A stretch of 64,000 nt of DNA from CALLPQ01 sp964392325 (GCA_964392325.1 CAYMPJ010000004.1:1-64000), one strand, 5' to 3'; shown: positions 17,729 through 27,282, counted from the first letter of the stretch. Notes: generated by a model from the sequence alone, not told the origin. Made by a program: numbers and translations.

Positions 17729-19708
17729 ATGAGCGACAATAAGCTTGACTGGATTAAAGTTGCAACCGTTGCAGATTTACCAGAAGGTCGTGTAAAGACG
17801 GTTTCTGCCCGAACAACATCCATATGTCTCGCCCATTTCGATGGAAAGTGGGCAGCGATGGATAATCATTGCCCGCATCAGGGCGGTCCTTTAGGTGAGG
17901 GCTCGATTGAGCGTGGTATAGATGAGCAATGCTGGATCCGTTGTCCATGGCATGGGTGGGATTTTGATCCTTTAACCGGTAAGCCTCCTGGCGGCCATGA
18001 AGATACTGGACAGAAGCTCTACCCTGTTGAGATAAGAGGTGATGACATTTTCATCGGTCTTGAGGCCGACCCCCCTCATGAGCGCACCGCAACGGATGTT
18101 ATGGCCGAGACGATGGTCAATTGGGGAGTCACCCGTGTGTTTGGCATGGTCGGTCACTCAAATCTGGGATTGTCCGATGCGATTCGGTTACGTGCTTTAG
18201 ACGGTGAAATGACATTCATCGGTGTACGGCATGAAGGCGCCGGAGCATTCGCAGCGTCTGCCTATGGCAAGTTGACTGGAAAACCCGCCGCCTGCCTGAC
18301 CATTGCAGGGCCCGGGGCAACAAATTTGCTAACCGGATTGTGGGACGCCAAAGTAGACCGTGCACCGGTTTTGGCATTGACCGGCCAAGTACAAACGCAA
18401 GTTTTTGGTCCTGGTGTCTTTCAGGATATTGACCTTGCATCGGCCTTTGATGCTGTTAGCCACTTCTCGCAATCGGTCTTTGCGACGTCAAAGCACGGCG
18501 AACTTATGTCGCTTGCTTGCAAGAATGCCCTCGATCATCAGGATGTTACGCATCTTATTTTTCCAGACGATGTGCAGACAATGCCAAGCGATGCGCCGGC
18601 CGGGGAGCCAAAAGGCAGACGTGGGCGCACCAATATCTCACCTGCCGCAGAGGATGTTGAAGATGCGCTTGGCATGATGAATAAGGCAAAACGCCCTATC
18701 ATTATTGTTGGCCATGGGGCCCATAGTGCACGCGGAGAGTTTATTGCTCTGGCGGAAAAAATTGGTGCGCCGGTTTTAACGACGTTTAAAGCCAAAGGCA
18801 TCATTCCAGATGATCATCCTAATGCCGGAGGCGTGCTTGGGCGTTCCGGTACGCCAATCGCCAGCTGGTTTATGAATGAAGCCGATCTTATTATTGCGCT
18901 TGGTACATCCTTTTCAAATCACACAGGCATCGAAAAAAGCAAACCCATTATCCAGATTGACTATGATCGCGCGCAATTGGGTAAGTTCCATGCGGTTGAT
19001 TTGCCTATCTGGAGCGATATCGGATCGTTTTGTGAGGCGATCAAATCTAAAGTGAAAAAAGCACAGAAGGCACCCAATCAGCTTTCAGAGTTAACAGAGC
19101 GCTGGAAAATTTGGCGCGCTGAAAAAGAAGCACGTCTTAGCGAGGAAACATCAAAAGGAATTCATAGCGCGGCCATCTTTGCGGTTCTTAGCAAGCTGGC
19201 ACCTGATGATGCTATTTTTGCTGTTGATGTCGGGAATAATACCTACAGTTTCGGTCGTTATTTTGAAACCAAGGGCACGCAGCGCGTTTTAATGTCCGGT
19301 TACCTTGGGTCAATCGGTTTTGGCTTTTCTGCGGGGATGGGCGCATGGGCGGCTACGCAGGATTTTGAAGAGTTTAAAGGTCGAAAAGTCATTTCAATTT
19401 CAGGTGATGGCGGATTTGGTCAGTATCCGATGGATTTTACGACAGCGGTAAAATACGGAATGAATGTTACGCATATTCTTCTCCAAAATAGCGAACTTGG
19501 GAAGATTTCCAAAGAACAGCGGGCCGGCGAATGGCCTGTATGGGAAACAGATTTGCATAATCCGTCATTTGCGGCTTTTGCGAAAATTTGCGGCGGCTGG
19601 GGACGTAAGGTTACATCAAGCTCAGATCTTGAGGCTGCTATTGTTGAAGCTCTTTCGCAAAAAGGTCCCGGGCTTGTAGAAGTAATGACGGATGCTGAAC
19701 TCATCTAG
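17729..19708 (+). CDS. Rieske-ThDP fusion: pyruvate-oxidase/acetolactate-synthase-like enzyme
   Basis: About 659 residues. Residues 5-112 are a Rieske ferredoxin domain with DNHCPHQGGP (C48, H50) and RCPWHGW (C72, H75). Residues 120-659 are a full ThDP-dependent enzyme: PYR domain with the catalytic-type glutamate in RHEGAGAFAA (E169), a central domain, and PP domain with the cofactor motif SGDGGFGQYPMDF ending in LLQNSELGKI. Nearest relatives are pyruvate oxidase and acetolactate-synthase-like proteins. ATG 17729 has AGGAG just upstream; an extension of 24 residues into the previous gene is not needed. The Rieske cluster may take electrons from the ThDP intermediate and hand them to the FMN/Fe-S partner upstream. 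The reaction is unknown. Confidence 0.85.
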   Translation: MSDNKLDWIKVATVADLPEGRVKTVSARTTSICLAHFDGKWAAMDNHCPHQGGPLGEGSIERGIDEQCWIRCPWHGWDFDPLTGKPPGGHEDTGQKLYPVEIRGDDIFIGLEADPPHERTATDVMAETMVNWGVTRVFGMVGHSNLGLSDAIRLRALDGEMTFIGVRHEGAGAFAASAYGKLTGKPAACLTIAGPGATNLLTGLWDAKVDRAPVLALTGQVQTQVFGPGVFQDIDLASAFDAVSHFSQSVFATSKHGELMSLACKNALDHQDVTHLIFPDDVQTMPSDAPAGEPKGRRGRTNISPAAEDVEDALGMMNKAKRPIIIVGHGAHSARGEFIALAEKIGAPVLTTFKAKGIIPDDHPNAGGVLGRSGTPIASWFMNEADLIIALGTSFSNHTGIEKSKPIIQIDYDRAQLGKFHAVDLPIWSDIGSFCEAIKSKVKKAQKAPNQLSELTERWKIWRAEKEARLSEETSKGIHSAAIFAVLSKLAPDDAIFAVDVGNNTYSFGRYFETKGTQRVLMSGYLGSIGFGFSAGMGAWAATQDFEEFKGRKVISISGDGGFGQYPMDFTTAVKYGMNVTHILLQNSELGKISKEQRAGEWPVWETDLHNPSFAAFAKICGGWGRKVTSSSDLEAAIVEALSQKGPGLVEVMTDAELI

Positions 19709-19827
19709 GACAAATTCAAAAAAACACTGAAACCCCCGGCTATTGCGTTTTGATTTGATGCAAGGCATGGGGGAATCAAGCCTATTATTTTAACCGGGTT
19801 TTGGCCAAATTTCAAAAAGAGCTACTT

Positions 19828-20508
19828 ATGATCGCTGCATTTTTATTAATGGTTATTTTTGCCGTTACGTTTTCGATTGTCCAGATTGCGTCGGTGGCTT
19901 TACGCCTTACCGGCATGTCGGAAGAGCAAGCGCGCTTTCAAGCTTTGTCGGCTCTTTCGGGTACAGGTTTTACGACATCTGAATCTGAAATGATTGTAAA
20001 CTATCCTATTCGTCGTAAGACCGTCACCATTCTTATGATCGTCGGCAATATGGGACTTGTTTCGTTTTTTGCTACTTTTATGATTTCTTTTTTACGTACA
20101 GACGCGCAATTGCCATCGATTTTATCTCAACTTATATGGATAGTAATCGGGCTTGGCGGGCTTTTTTTGTTTCTGACCCATAAGAGTATTGATAAGTTCC
20201 TGTGCGAAGTTATTTCACAATATCTTCGAAAATTCACCCGCATTGGGGCGCGTCGTTTTGATCGATTGGTGCAGCTCGGTGATGGCATCAGTATCGTCGA
20301 GCATCATTTGGCTGTTGAGGAGAATAAATTTATTCACGAGTTTCTTGCAGAAGACCCAAGTCTTACTCTTTTGGCCCTGCGCTCTTCAGAAGGAAAAACG
20401 CTTATTAATGTTCCCGATGGACAGCAATTAAGCCATGGGGATGCGTTAATTTTATGTGGCCCGGATAGCGCGCATGAACGTTTGGCTCAAGGCGTGAATA
20501 AAGCATAG
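19828..20508 (+). CDS. Membrane protein with TrkA-C (RCK_C) domain
   Basis: About 226 residues. Two or three membrane helices lie in the first 110 residues, with SALSGTGFTTSESE between the first two, a stretch reminiscent of ion-channel or Trk filter loops. The last 75 residues (from QLGDGISIVEHHL) match the TrkA C-terminal regulatory domain, ending GDALILCGPDSAHERL. ATG 19828 is preferred because AAAGAG precedes it; a TTG at 19801 would add nine residues. It could be a regulatory potassium-handling protein, but it is too short for TrkH and lacks a nucleotide-binding RCK_N domain. Confidence 0.65.
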   Translation: MIAAFLLMVIFAVTFSIVQIASVALRLTGMSEEQARFQALSALSGTGFTTSESEMIVNYPIRRKTVTILMIVGNMGLVSFFATFMISFLRTDAQLPSILSQLIWIVIGLGGLFLFLTHKSIDKFLCEVISQYLRKFTRIGARRFDRLVQLGDGISIVEHHLAVEENKFIHEFLAEDPSLTLLALRSSEGKTLINVPDGQQLSHGDALILCGPDSAHERLAQGVNKA

Positions 20509-20543
20509 CGTCATTCCTGGTTTCAATAGAAAGCCGAATAACT

Positions 20544-21152
20544 CTAGATCGCGGCTTCTTGGGTAAGGCTCTCAGAGATGTTGATGCTAAGCCTGTTGAG
20601 TGCCTGGTTCATTGCTTCAACTGCGGAAACAACATCGCTCCCGGCGATAGGCACTGTGATGCTCTTGGAGAAAACAGTCGGATCGCCGCCTTCTCTGCGG
20701 GAGACTTCCCATGCTGCCGATAATTCGACCTCATTATTGGGTGATGGATTAAATTCAGTTATTCGTATACGGATTGTAGTATCCGGTATCGATGTGAAAT
20801 TCGAATAATAATCAATCACCTTGGAGGTGCCAAACTGCGTGGCAAGATTTGCAGAGATCAGTGTTGTGATATGCCGGTCGAGTGGCTCGGCCCAACGATC
20901 GTAATCAGCAACGGTGACGCGGTGAGAATCGTTGCGAAAAACAATTTCTTCGCGTTTGATATAGTCGGGTAACTCGACCGGGCCAATGAGAATAGATCCT
21001 TCAAAATCGCTGTTTACGAGGGACGGCGATGTATCCATGGCTTTTAGCAAGTAAAACCGGGATTGGGGTGACGAGCTGCAGGCCGCAACTAATAATATCG
21101 CACTAAAAACAGCGATTGATCTGATTAATGTTGATTTTGCTTGGGGAATCAT
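20544..21152 (-). CDS. MCE-system outer membrane lipoprotein (ABC_trans_aux, PqiC-like)
   Basis: 202-residue lipoprotein with a lipobox LLVAAC giving an acylated Cys25. The mature part matches the ABC-type transport auxiliary lipoprotein family (RFYLLKAMD near the start, VGPVELPDY-like strand, DRWAEPLDRHI). This component sits at the outer membrane and partners MCE ring proteins in phospholipid transport. Its ATG overlaps the stop of the MCE gene (ATGA). Last gene of the operon. Confidence 0.85.
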   Translation of the reverse strand: MIPQAKSTLIRSIAVFSAILLVAACSSSPQSRFYLLKAMDTSPSLVNSDFEGSILIGPVELPDYIKREEIVFRNDSHRVTVADYDRWAEPLDRHITTLISANLATQFGTSKVIDYYSNFTSIPDTTIRIRITEFNPSPNNEVELSAAWEVSRREGGDPTVFSKSITVPIAGSDVVSAVEAMNQALNRLSINISESLTQEAAI

Positions 21153-22108
21153 TTGTTTCGTCCTCTTAATAGAGCTTCTGGGTGAGCCTCCAGATAATCC
21201 GTGAACCGGCGCAGGGACGCAGCTGCGTTGGAAACTTCTCGCAATGTTTTGGTTGCCTCATAGGAAATTGGATCATTCTTATCGAGCCGCGCACGCGCAG
21301 TTGATAAGGTCAATTCAAGCTCCTTAAGTGTTTTTTCTACATCGACTAATGTTTCATTTGTTAGCCTTGTCGTCAATACTTCGACGGAGCCTTCACCGGT
21401 TTTCAGGAACGAGCGAAGCTGTTTGGATGTGTTGGGAAGTTCACCGCTTATAAATGTCGAAAGGGCGATGATTGCTGCGTCGGTATCTTTCAACAATACC
21501 GGTAAATAATCTGCAGATTCTTCGATGCCTTCATTTTGAAGTACATTCTCCACAGATTTCAGTGTGTTGGTTAATTGCCCCACAAGTACATCAAGTGGAA
21601 GATCTTCAAACGCTGCGAATATTTCGCCCAAGCCGGAATCAATTGTTGGCATTTCTGGATATCTATCATTGCCGTCGCTGAGTTGTCTCTCCGGTTTGTT
21701 TTCGTAGAAATCAAGCGAGATATATAATTGCCCTGTCAAAAGGCTTTGTGATTTGAGGGATGCGCGCATACCACGATCGACCAGTGGCCTGAACAGGGTA
21801 TATTCGCCCTTTGCGACTCGGGCATTGCGAAGTTTTTCGGGGTAGAATTCCAGTAGCAATCGCGGGGTAACGATGCTGGTCTCTGGATCGTAAACACCCT
21901 CAATGGTTTTTACCTGACCGACTTCAATGCCCCGAAATTTAATGGGTGCACCGATATTTAATCCAGTTACAGATTGTTCGAAATAGGCAAAGAAGTGACG
22001 CTTTTTCTGGAATAGGTCACGGCTCCCAAAAAGGGTGACAGCCCCGATAATCAGCGCAATAGCGCCTAATATAAAGATTCCAATAAGTCTATTGTTTGTT
22101 TTTTTCAT
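21149..22108 (-). CDS. mlaD: MlaD-family (MCE) periplasmic lipid-transport protein
   Basis: 319 residues. A single N-terminal membrane anchor (about 8-28) is followed by one MCE domain (FFAYFEQSVTGLNIGAPIKFRGIEVGQV) at about 38-120. The rest is a long helical region that would form the tube or needle extending from the MCE ring. It receives lipid from the MlaE-type permease. The long C-terminal helix is closer to single-MCE proteins of alphaproteobacteria than to the shorter E. coli MlaD. ATGA overlaps at both ends show tight coupling. Confidence 0.87.
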   Translation of the reverse strand: MKKTNNRLIGIFILGAIALIIGAVTLFGSRDLFQKKRHFFAYFEQSVTGLNIGAPIKFRGIEVGQVKTIEGVYDPETSIVTPRLLLEFYPEKLRNARVAKGEYTLFRPLVDRGMRASLKSQSLLTGQLYISLDFYENKPERQLSDGNDRYPEMPTIDSGLGEIFAAFEDLPLDVLVGQLTNTLKSVENVLQNEGIEESADYLPVLLKDTDAAIIALSTFISGELPNTSKQLRSFLKTGEGSVEVLTTRLTNETLVDVEKTLKELELTLSTARARLDKNDPISYEATKTLREVSNAAASLRRFTDYLEAHPEALLRGRNK

Positions 22109-22857
22109 TCGGTGCCCCCGCGGCTAAGAAATTCGGCAATTTTTTTGGTTGGCGGTGCTTTGCGCAACTCGGCAATGGAGCCGAGTGCTGTTTGTCGGCG
22201 TTCGTCTGCGTCAACAAAGACGCCGCGATCACCAATGGCAAAAATACTGGCAAGTTCATGGGTAACGATGACGACGGTTGCACCCAAACCATCGCGCAAC
22301 TGAATAATAAGATCATCAAGGTGCTTTGAGCTAATTGGATCAAGACCTGCCGATGGCTCGTCAAAAAACAGAATTTCCGGATCAAGGGCCATGGCGCGGG
22401 CAAGTCCTGCGCGTTTTTTCATTCCGCCGCTTATTTCCGATGGATAAAAGTCTTCAAATCCAGCAAGGCCCACCAGAGATAATTTAAAAGAGACTAATTC
22501 TGCAATCTCGTGTTCTGAATAATCAGTATAGGATTGGAGGGGTAGTGCAACATTCTCTGCAAGCGACATCGAGCTCCATAAGGCACCGCTTTGATAGAGA
22601 ACGCCGAACTTTCTGGTCATTGCTTCACGGGACTTTGGATCCGATGCCCAAAAATCCTGGCCACGATACGAAATCGATCCCGCAGCAGGGCGCATTAAGC
22701 CAATCATATGCTTTAAGAGGGTGCTTTTGCCGCTACCACTATCACCCATAATGATAAAAATTTCACCTTTGCTTATATCAATTTCGAGATCGCGCTGAAT
22801 GGTGAAGTCACCATAGGCCATCGTCAAATTATTAATTGTGATTTCCTTATCGCTCAT
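22105..22857 (-). CDS. mlaF: MlaF-like ABC transporter ATP-binding protein
   Basis: 250-residue ATPase with Walker A GDSGSGKST, Q-loop LYQSGALWSSMSL, signature-type motif EISGGMKKRAGLARAMA, Walker B ILFFDEPSAGLDP and switch histidine in VTHEL. The ISGGMKKR form of the signature and LWSSMSLAENVALPL are typical of MlaF/Ttg2A ATPases. It powers movement of phospholipid between the inner membrane and the MCE protein. Starts 2 bases after the permease stop. Confidence 0.92.
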   Translation of the reverse strand: MSDKEITINNLTMAYGDFTIQRDLEIDISKGEIFIIMGDSGSGKSTLLKHMIGLMRPAAGSISYRGQDFWASDPKSREAMTRKFGVLYQSGALWSSMSLAENVALPLQSYTDYSEHEIAELVSFKLSLVGLAGFEDFYPSEISGGMKKRAGLARAMALDPEILFFDEPSAGLDPISSKHLDDLIIQLRDGLGATVVIVTHELASIFAIGDRGVFVDADERRQTALGSIAELRKAPPTKKIAEFLSRGGTE

Positions 22858-22859
22858 CG

Positions 22860-23966
22860 TTAAATTCCCAACGCATTTGTGAGAAAGGCAAAAAATGCCG
22901 TCGCTATAATAATGGAGACGATGCCGGAGACCACAGCGCTTGTTGCGGCGTTACCAACAGCTGATGCGCTGCGCCCGCTACGCATACCTTGCATGCACCC
23001 GGTAATCGCCACCAAAACCCCAAAAATACTTCCCTTTACAATACCAACAGAGATATCGGTCAGGGTGATTGCATTTTGCGTTTGTACAACATATTCCACA
23101 GCACCAATACCGAGCATTGACATACCAATCAGGTAGCCACCGAATATGCCAATAGCATCAGCATAGAGAACAAGTAAGGGCATCATGATCGCCAGTGCCA
23201 TCATGCGTGGCAATACAAGAAAATCCATCGGCGAAAACCCGAATGTTTTTAACGCATCAATTTCTTCGTTGACCTGCATGGTGCCGAGCTGGGCGGCGTA
23301 AGCAGCACCAGTTCTGCCAGCGAGAATAATAGCCGTCATCATGGGTGCAATATCGCGGGTTAGTCCGAGGGCAACAAGATTTGCGACGTAAATCTCGGCG
23401 CCGAATTGTTTTAATTGAACGGCGCCCATGAATGCGAGAATAACGCCGAGAAGAATGTTCACGAGACTGACAATAAGAAGTGCCTGGGGGCCGACCGCTT
23501 GAATAAAAGCGAGGAGGTCAGAGCGTTGGTATTGTGCTTTACCCAGAAAAAAACGTTTGAAAGACCCAAGGGATTCGCGAACAAACTGGCCAAGCTCTCT
23601 CGTGACCTTCAATGCGTCAAACGCTGTGAGTGCTGTTACTTCGAAAATATCAGGCTTGGATTCTGCGCGCTCTGCACCATCGGTAAGCGGCGGTTTTGAT
23701 AGTGATAAAATCTTCGCAGCACCGCTGGGGATGGCCGAGTAATCTGATTTTACGTCGAATTTTTGTGCAGCGATGTTGAAAACACGAATAGCGGCAAGGG
23801 TGCGGCTACTCCAATTGGCATCATCTTCAAAAAAGTATTTAATATGTTTGGCGCGTCGTGTTTCAAGCGCCTCCGCGACGCGAGTCGCCAAATCACCTTT
23901 GGTCAGCGGTGCCATTGGCACTGTGACGTGTAAAACATCATCTTTAATTTCAACTAGCGATTGCAT
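22860..23966 (-). CDS. mlaE: MlaE-like permease with N-terminal STAS-type domain
   Basis: 368 residues. The first ~120 residues form a soluble STAS-like domain, the role played by separate MlaB in E. coli, so MlaB and MlaE appear fused. The remainder is the MlaE permease with five or six helices and the conserved cytoplasmic motif GTMQVNEEIDALKTFG. First gene of the four-gene Mla-type operon. The operon probably keeps outer-membrane lipid asymmetry. No MlaA or MlaC gene is in the window. Confidence 0.9.
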   Translation of the reverse strand: MQSLVEIKDDVLHVTVPMAPLTKGDLATRVAEALETRRAKHIKYFFEDDANWSSRTLAAIRVFNIAAQKFDVKSDYSAIPSGAAKILSLSKPPLTDGAERAESKPDIFEVTALTAFDALKVTRELGQFVRESLGSFKRFFLGKAQYQRSDLLAFIQAVGPQALLIVSLVNILLGVILAFMGAVQLKQFGAEIYVANLVALGLTRDIAPMMTAIILAGRTGAAYAAQLGTMQVNEEIDALKTFGFSPMDFLVLPRMMALAIMMPLLVLYADAIGIFGGYLIGMSMLGIGAVEYVVQTQNAITLTDISVGIVKGSIFGVLVAITGCMQGMRSGRSASAVGNAATSAVVSGIVSIIIATAFFAFLTNALGI

Positions 23967-24527
23967 ATGGTTATCAGTTTTATACTCAGATGTGCCGGCG
24001 GGTTGGGTTAACTTAATGTAAATGCGTTAACAATCTGATACAAAATCCTATGAGAAAAGATTAACATTTTCCTGCGGGAAGTATACCCCTTCGTGTTGTG
24101 CAATTGGTCATCATTTTTAATATTTTCCTAATCGTGGTCTGACGCAGAGCGTTGCAAGATTTTTTATCAGCAGCGTGATTATTTTGTCTTTTCTAAACAA
24201 CTTATGGTGGTGGTATAGCTCAGTTAGGGTGGTTTGATGCTGGGTGGAACCACCCCCATTTTTGTGATCATTGAAAAAAATATTGGGTTGGGTTTTGTCG
24301 AGCCATATTTACGTTCTGTCCCAAGCAAAGATGGCTGAAGCCGGATTGACTTTTTGTTGGCCGCGCCGTTGGCGAGGGGTTGTTTTATCTACGATCAGAG
24401 GCTTTCAGGATGCACCGTGAAGTGCTACACAGCCTTTAACTAAGCCCCCACCATTTCCGCCGGATTTTTATCTGCTGAGGTGGGAGATAATCTGAAATTA
24501 TAAAAAAGCTTAAGGGACAATATTATT
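23967..24527. other. 561-bp intergenic region between Mla operon and malic enzyme
   Basis: Divergent promoter region without a credible protein gene. It contains a hairpin with T-run (24227-24264), a short stretch that resembles the 5' end and D-arm of a tRNA (24212-24228), and a second inverted repeat CCCACC/GGTGGG at 24447-24452 and 24479-24484 about 45 bases before the malic enzyme start. The leader of the malic enzyme mRNA could therefore be structured. Confidence 0.45.
24227..24264 (+). terminator. Hairpin followed by T-run in malic-enzyme upstream region
   Basis: GGGTGGTT (24227-24234) pairs with AACCACCC (24248-24255), loop 13 bases, followed by CCATTTTT. It points along the plus strand, about 260 bases before the malic enzyme start, with no plus-strand gene upstream to terminate. 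It could be an attenuator in a long leader or the end of a small RNA. Confidence 0.35.
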
Positions 24528-26141
24528 ATGAGCGATGATACCGGAATTGACCTGTTGAGGAACCCGGCGAAAACGAAATCCACGGCTTTCACCCAGGAAG
24601 AACGGGAAAAATTGGATCTGCGTGGGCTTTTGCCTTATGCGGTGACCAATCTCGATGGACAAAAGGCGCGTGTTCTCGAGAATATTCGGCGGAAAGGTCA
24701 CGATATTGAGCGGTATATTTTTCTCACAGCATTGCAAGATCGCAATGAGGCGCTTTTTTTTCGGACGCTAATTGATAATATCGAAGAATTGATGCCGATA
24801 ATCTATACGCCGACGGTTGGTCAGGCTTGCCGTGAGTTTGCGCATATTTTCCGGCGTCCACGCGGGTTCTACATCACGCCGGAAGATAAGGGCCAAATCC
24901 GGAGTATGTTGGATAACTGGCCGGAAGAAGATGTGCGGGTTATTGTCGTTACCGATGGCGAACGGATTCTCGGCCTGGGTGATCTTGGGGCCAATGGCAT
25001 GGGCATCTCGATTGGAAAGCTAGCGCTTTATGCCTCATGCGCGGGTATTCATCCAAACCAGTGCTTGCCTGTTATGCTTGATGTGGGCACCAATAATAAA
25101 GAGTTACGTGATGATCCGCTCTATCTTGGCTACCCTGCAGAACGTGTTGCGGGGGATGATTATCTGGAACTGACTGATGAGTTTATGACCGCGGTTCATG
25201 ATAAGTATCCAAACGCGCTCGTTCAGTTTGAAGATTTTCTGACCCCAAATGCATATCGTTTGCTTGACCGGTATCGCGATGAATATCTCTCCTTCAATGA
25301 TGATATTCAAGGGACTGCAGCTGTTTCACTTGCGGGCGTTATCGCGTCCACCCGTGCGACAGGCAAGGCGCTTAAAGATCTAAAAATTATGTTTCTGGGT
25401 GCCGGTTCGGCAGCGACGGGAATTGGTGATTTGATGGTGCGCGCCTTTGAAGCAGAAGGTTTGAGTAATGAAGAAGCGCGCGGGCGTCTTTGGTATGTTG
25501 ATCTCAATGGTCTGGTTGTAAAAGAGCGTCAGGATCTGGCCCCCCATAACCTTCCCTATGCGCATAATCATAAATCGATGGGCTTTTTGGAGGCGATGGA
25601 TGCGGTCAAACCGGACATTCTTATTGGAGCAACGGGCGCGCCCGGTACATTTAATGAGCGAGTGATCAAGAAGATGTCGGAAATAAACGAAAAACCGGTT
25701 ATTTTTGCGCTTTCAAATCCGACATCGCGCGCTGAATGTACGGCTGAACAGGCTTATAAATGGTCGGACGGACGCGCGATATTTACGTCGGGCAGTCCAT
25801 TTGGCCAAATTACCCTTGAGGATGGATCGCTGCGCCGACCTGGTCAGGGCAATAACGCTTATGTTTTTCCGGGTATAGGTTTGGGGGCGCTGGCTGCCAA
25901 TGCTTCACGGTTACCCGATGAAATATTCCTGTCCGCCGCAAATGCATTGGCGCAATTCGTTTCTGACGATGATATCGCCGTTGGTGCGCTCTATCCAACT
26001 CTTAGCGAGATCCGTGATGTTTCCCACGCGATTGCGGTTGCTGTTGCCCAGAATGCTGTTGATCTTGGCATAGCAAAATCAAAGCCGCCAAAAGATCTTG
26101 GCAAAGCGATTGCGGATATGATGTATGATCCGAAATACTGA
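24528..26141 (+). CDS. maeA: NAD-dependent malic enzyme (large SfcA/MaeA type)
   Basis: 537 residues, the length of stand-alone NAD malic enzymes, and without the phosphotransacetylase-like tail of alphaproteobacterial MaeB types. It decarboxylates malate to pyruvate. The N-terminal malic domain shows YTPTVGQACREFAHIFRRP and the divalent-metal/catalytic regions GLGDLGANGMGISIGKLALY and FEDF. The NAD-binding domain shows FLGAGSAATGIGDL and ALSNPTSRAECT. AAGGGA lies about 9 bases before the ATG. A hairpin follows in the short gap before the convergent gene. Confidence 0.93.
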   Translation: MSDDTGIDLLRNPAKTKSTAFTQEEREKLDLRGLLPYAVTNLDGQKARVLENIRRKGHDIERYIFLTALQDRNEALFFRTLIDNIEELMPIIYTPTVGQACREFAHIFRRPRGFYITPEDKGQIRSMLDNWPEEDVRVIVVTDGERILGLGDLGANGMGISIGKLALYASCAGIHPNQCLPVMLDVGTNNKELRDDPLYLGYPAERVAGDDYLELTDEFMTAVHDKYPNALVQFEDFLTPNAYRLLDRYRDEYLSFNDDIQGTAAVSLAGVIASTRATGKALKDLKIMFLGAGSAATGIGDLMVRAFEAEGLSNEEARGRLWYVDLNGLVVKERQDLAPHNLPYAHNHKSMGFLEAMDAVKPDILIGATGAPGTFNERVIKKMSEINEKPVIFALSNPTSRAECTAEQAYKWSDGRAIFTSGSPFGQITLEDGSLRRPGQGNNAYVFPGIGLGALAANASRLPDEIFLSAANALAQFVSDDDIAVGALYPTLSEIRDVSHAIAVAVAQNAVDLGIAKSKPPKDLGKAIADMMYDPKY

Positions 26142-26164
26142 TAGGATCGCTTTGATCTAATTTG

Positions 26165-26186
26165 CCGTAACGCTAGCGCGTTATGG
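26165..26186. terminator. Hairpin between convergent malic enzyme and DUF5996-like genes
   Basis: CCGTAACGC-TAGC-GCGTTATGG pairs eight of nine bases around a tetraloop. It sits in the 61-base gap between convergent genes. The T-run is missing, so termination strength is uncertain. Confidence 0.35.
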
Positions 26187-26202
26187 TTCACAGGGCTTGT
26201 GA

Positions 26203-27045
26203 CTAAAATCCACGTGCTTTGCGCGCAACGGAAAATGCGTTTGTAAAAAAATCGGGAATGGTGTCGCTGATCGAGTCGCACGTAAACAATTGAGTGGCTG
26301 TCGCGATCAGGCCAACATACCCTTCCGTATGCCAATGGCCGGGCTTAACAGTTTCGGGCAGGGTGTCCGGATCTAGGTATGGCCAAGGATTAATGTACAA
26401 ATAAGGTTCATTATACCCCGTATCTCCGGGCGACATCCCGACCCCAATGCCGCGCGCTGTTTCAGGTGAACCGGGTTCCAGCGCGACATAAGTTGCAATA
26501 TCGAAATGGTGTGGCCAACAGCGTACCGGGCTAGGCCCCGGTTTGATGTCGCTATTTACATCAGCCAAAATATTTAGTGATTGTGATACAACATGAAACC
26601 AGGCTGCTAGTGCGGTAAATCGATTGTCATCAGCGCTATTTTCGGCGTAGCCCTCAATTGCGATAACATCATCGGGTAATTCATAAGGCAAAGACACAGA
26701 TGAGGCGGGTTTCAGTCCAATTTCCAAAAGACGTTCATCAATCCATGCACCGACTTCATTATCTGATTTTCCAGCGAGGATGAAACTATCAATCTCATTA
26801 TTATTTTTAGTCACAAAGAGCGTGAGTGGGGCAAGGGTTAAACCGACGGCATATTCGTTCATTGAATGGGAGATGAAAGCCTGACTCTCTGTGTCCCAAC
26901 CAAGATTGGAGTGACTATCATCTGGAGCCGTATCAAGATTTGCCCGGGCTGCTCGGGTTAAATGCTGCACGGCGCGATGAGCGATAGCTCTGACCGAAGC
27001 CAGGTCTTGCGGCGTAACGGAGCGTAATGCGTGTTCTTTTGTCAT
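26203..27045 (-). CDS. DUF5996-family protein
   Basis: 280 residues, soluble, no signal peptide. The strongest clues are VRCWPHHFDIATYVAL near 172-187 and GIGVGMSPGDTGYNEPYLYINPWPY near 200-224, which I associate with DUF5996. The function of the family is unknown. The cluster of His, Asp and aromatic residues in WPHHFD suggests a metal or ligand site. It appears monocistronic and convergent with the malic enzyme gene. Confidence 0.65.
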   Translation of the reverse strand: MTKEHALRSVTPQDLASVRAIAHRAVQHLTRAARANLDTAPDDSHSNLGWDTESQAFISHSMNEYAVGLTLAPLTLFVTKNNNEIDSFILAGKSDNEVGAWIDERLLEIGLKPASSVSLPYELPDDVIAIEGYAENSADDNRFTALAAWFHVVSQSLNILADVNSDIKPGPSPVRCWPHHFDIATYVALEPGSPETARGIGVGMSPGDTGYNEPYLYINPWPYLDPDTLPETVKPGHWHTEGYVGLIATATQLFTCDSISDTIPDFFTNAFSVARKARGF

Positions 27046-27282
27046 TTATATCTTTGCTTTTTTTGCACGAATATTTCAATTTCGTTCTAATTGGTTCTAT
27101 GAAGATTATATGCACCTTCGGGCCGTAGTGTATCACACCTCGCAATGCGCTTCAAAGAAGGAATGCCTCGATGCGCCGTTTGCATAATGGTAAAAAAAGT
27201 GGAATTAGAGCCTGTGGTCCGTGACACATCCGGAAAACCTGTTTTCAAAAGACATAATTCTCCTGAAATAGCGTCTCGTTAG

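Noticed and set aside
24205..24265. Possible complete tRNA gene
   Set aside because: Only a D-arm-like stretch is present; no anticodon arm, T-arm or acceptor pairing could be drawn.
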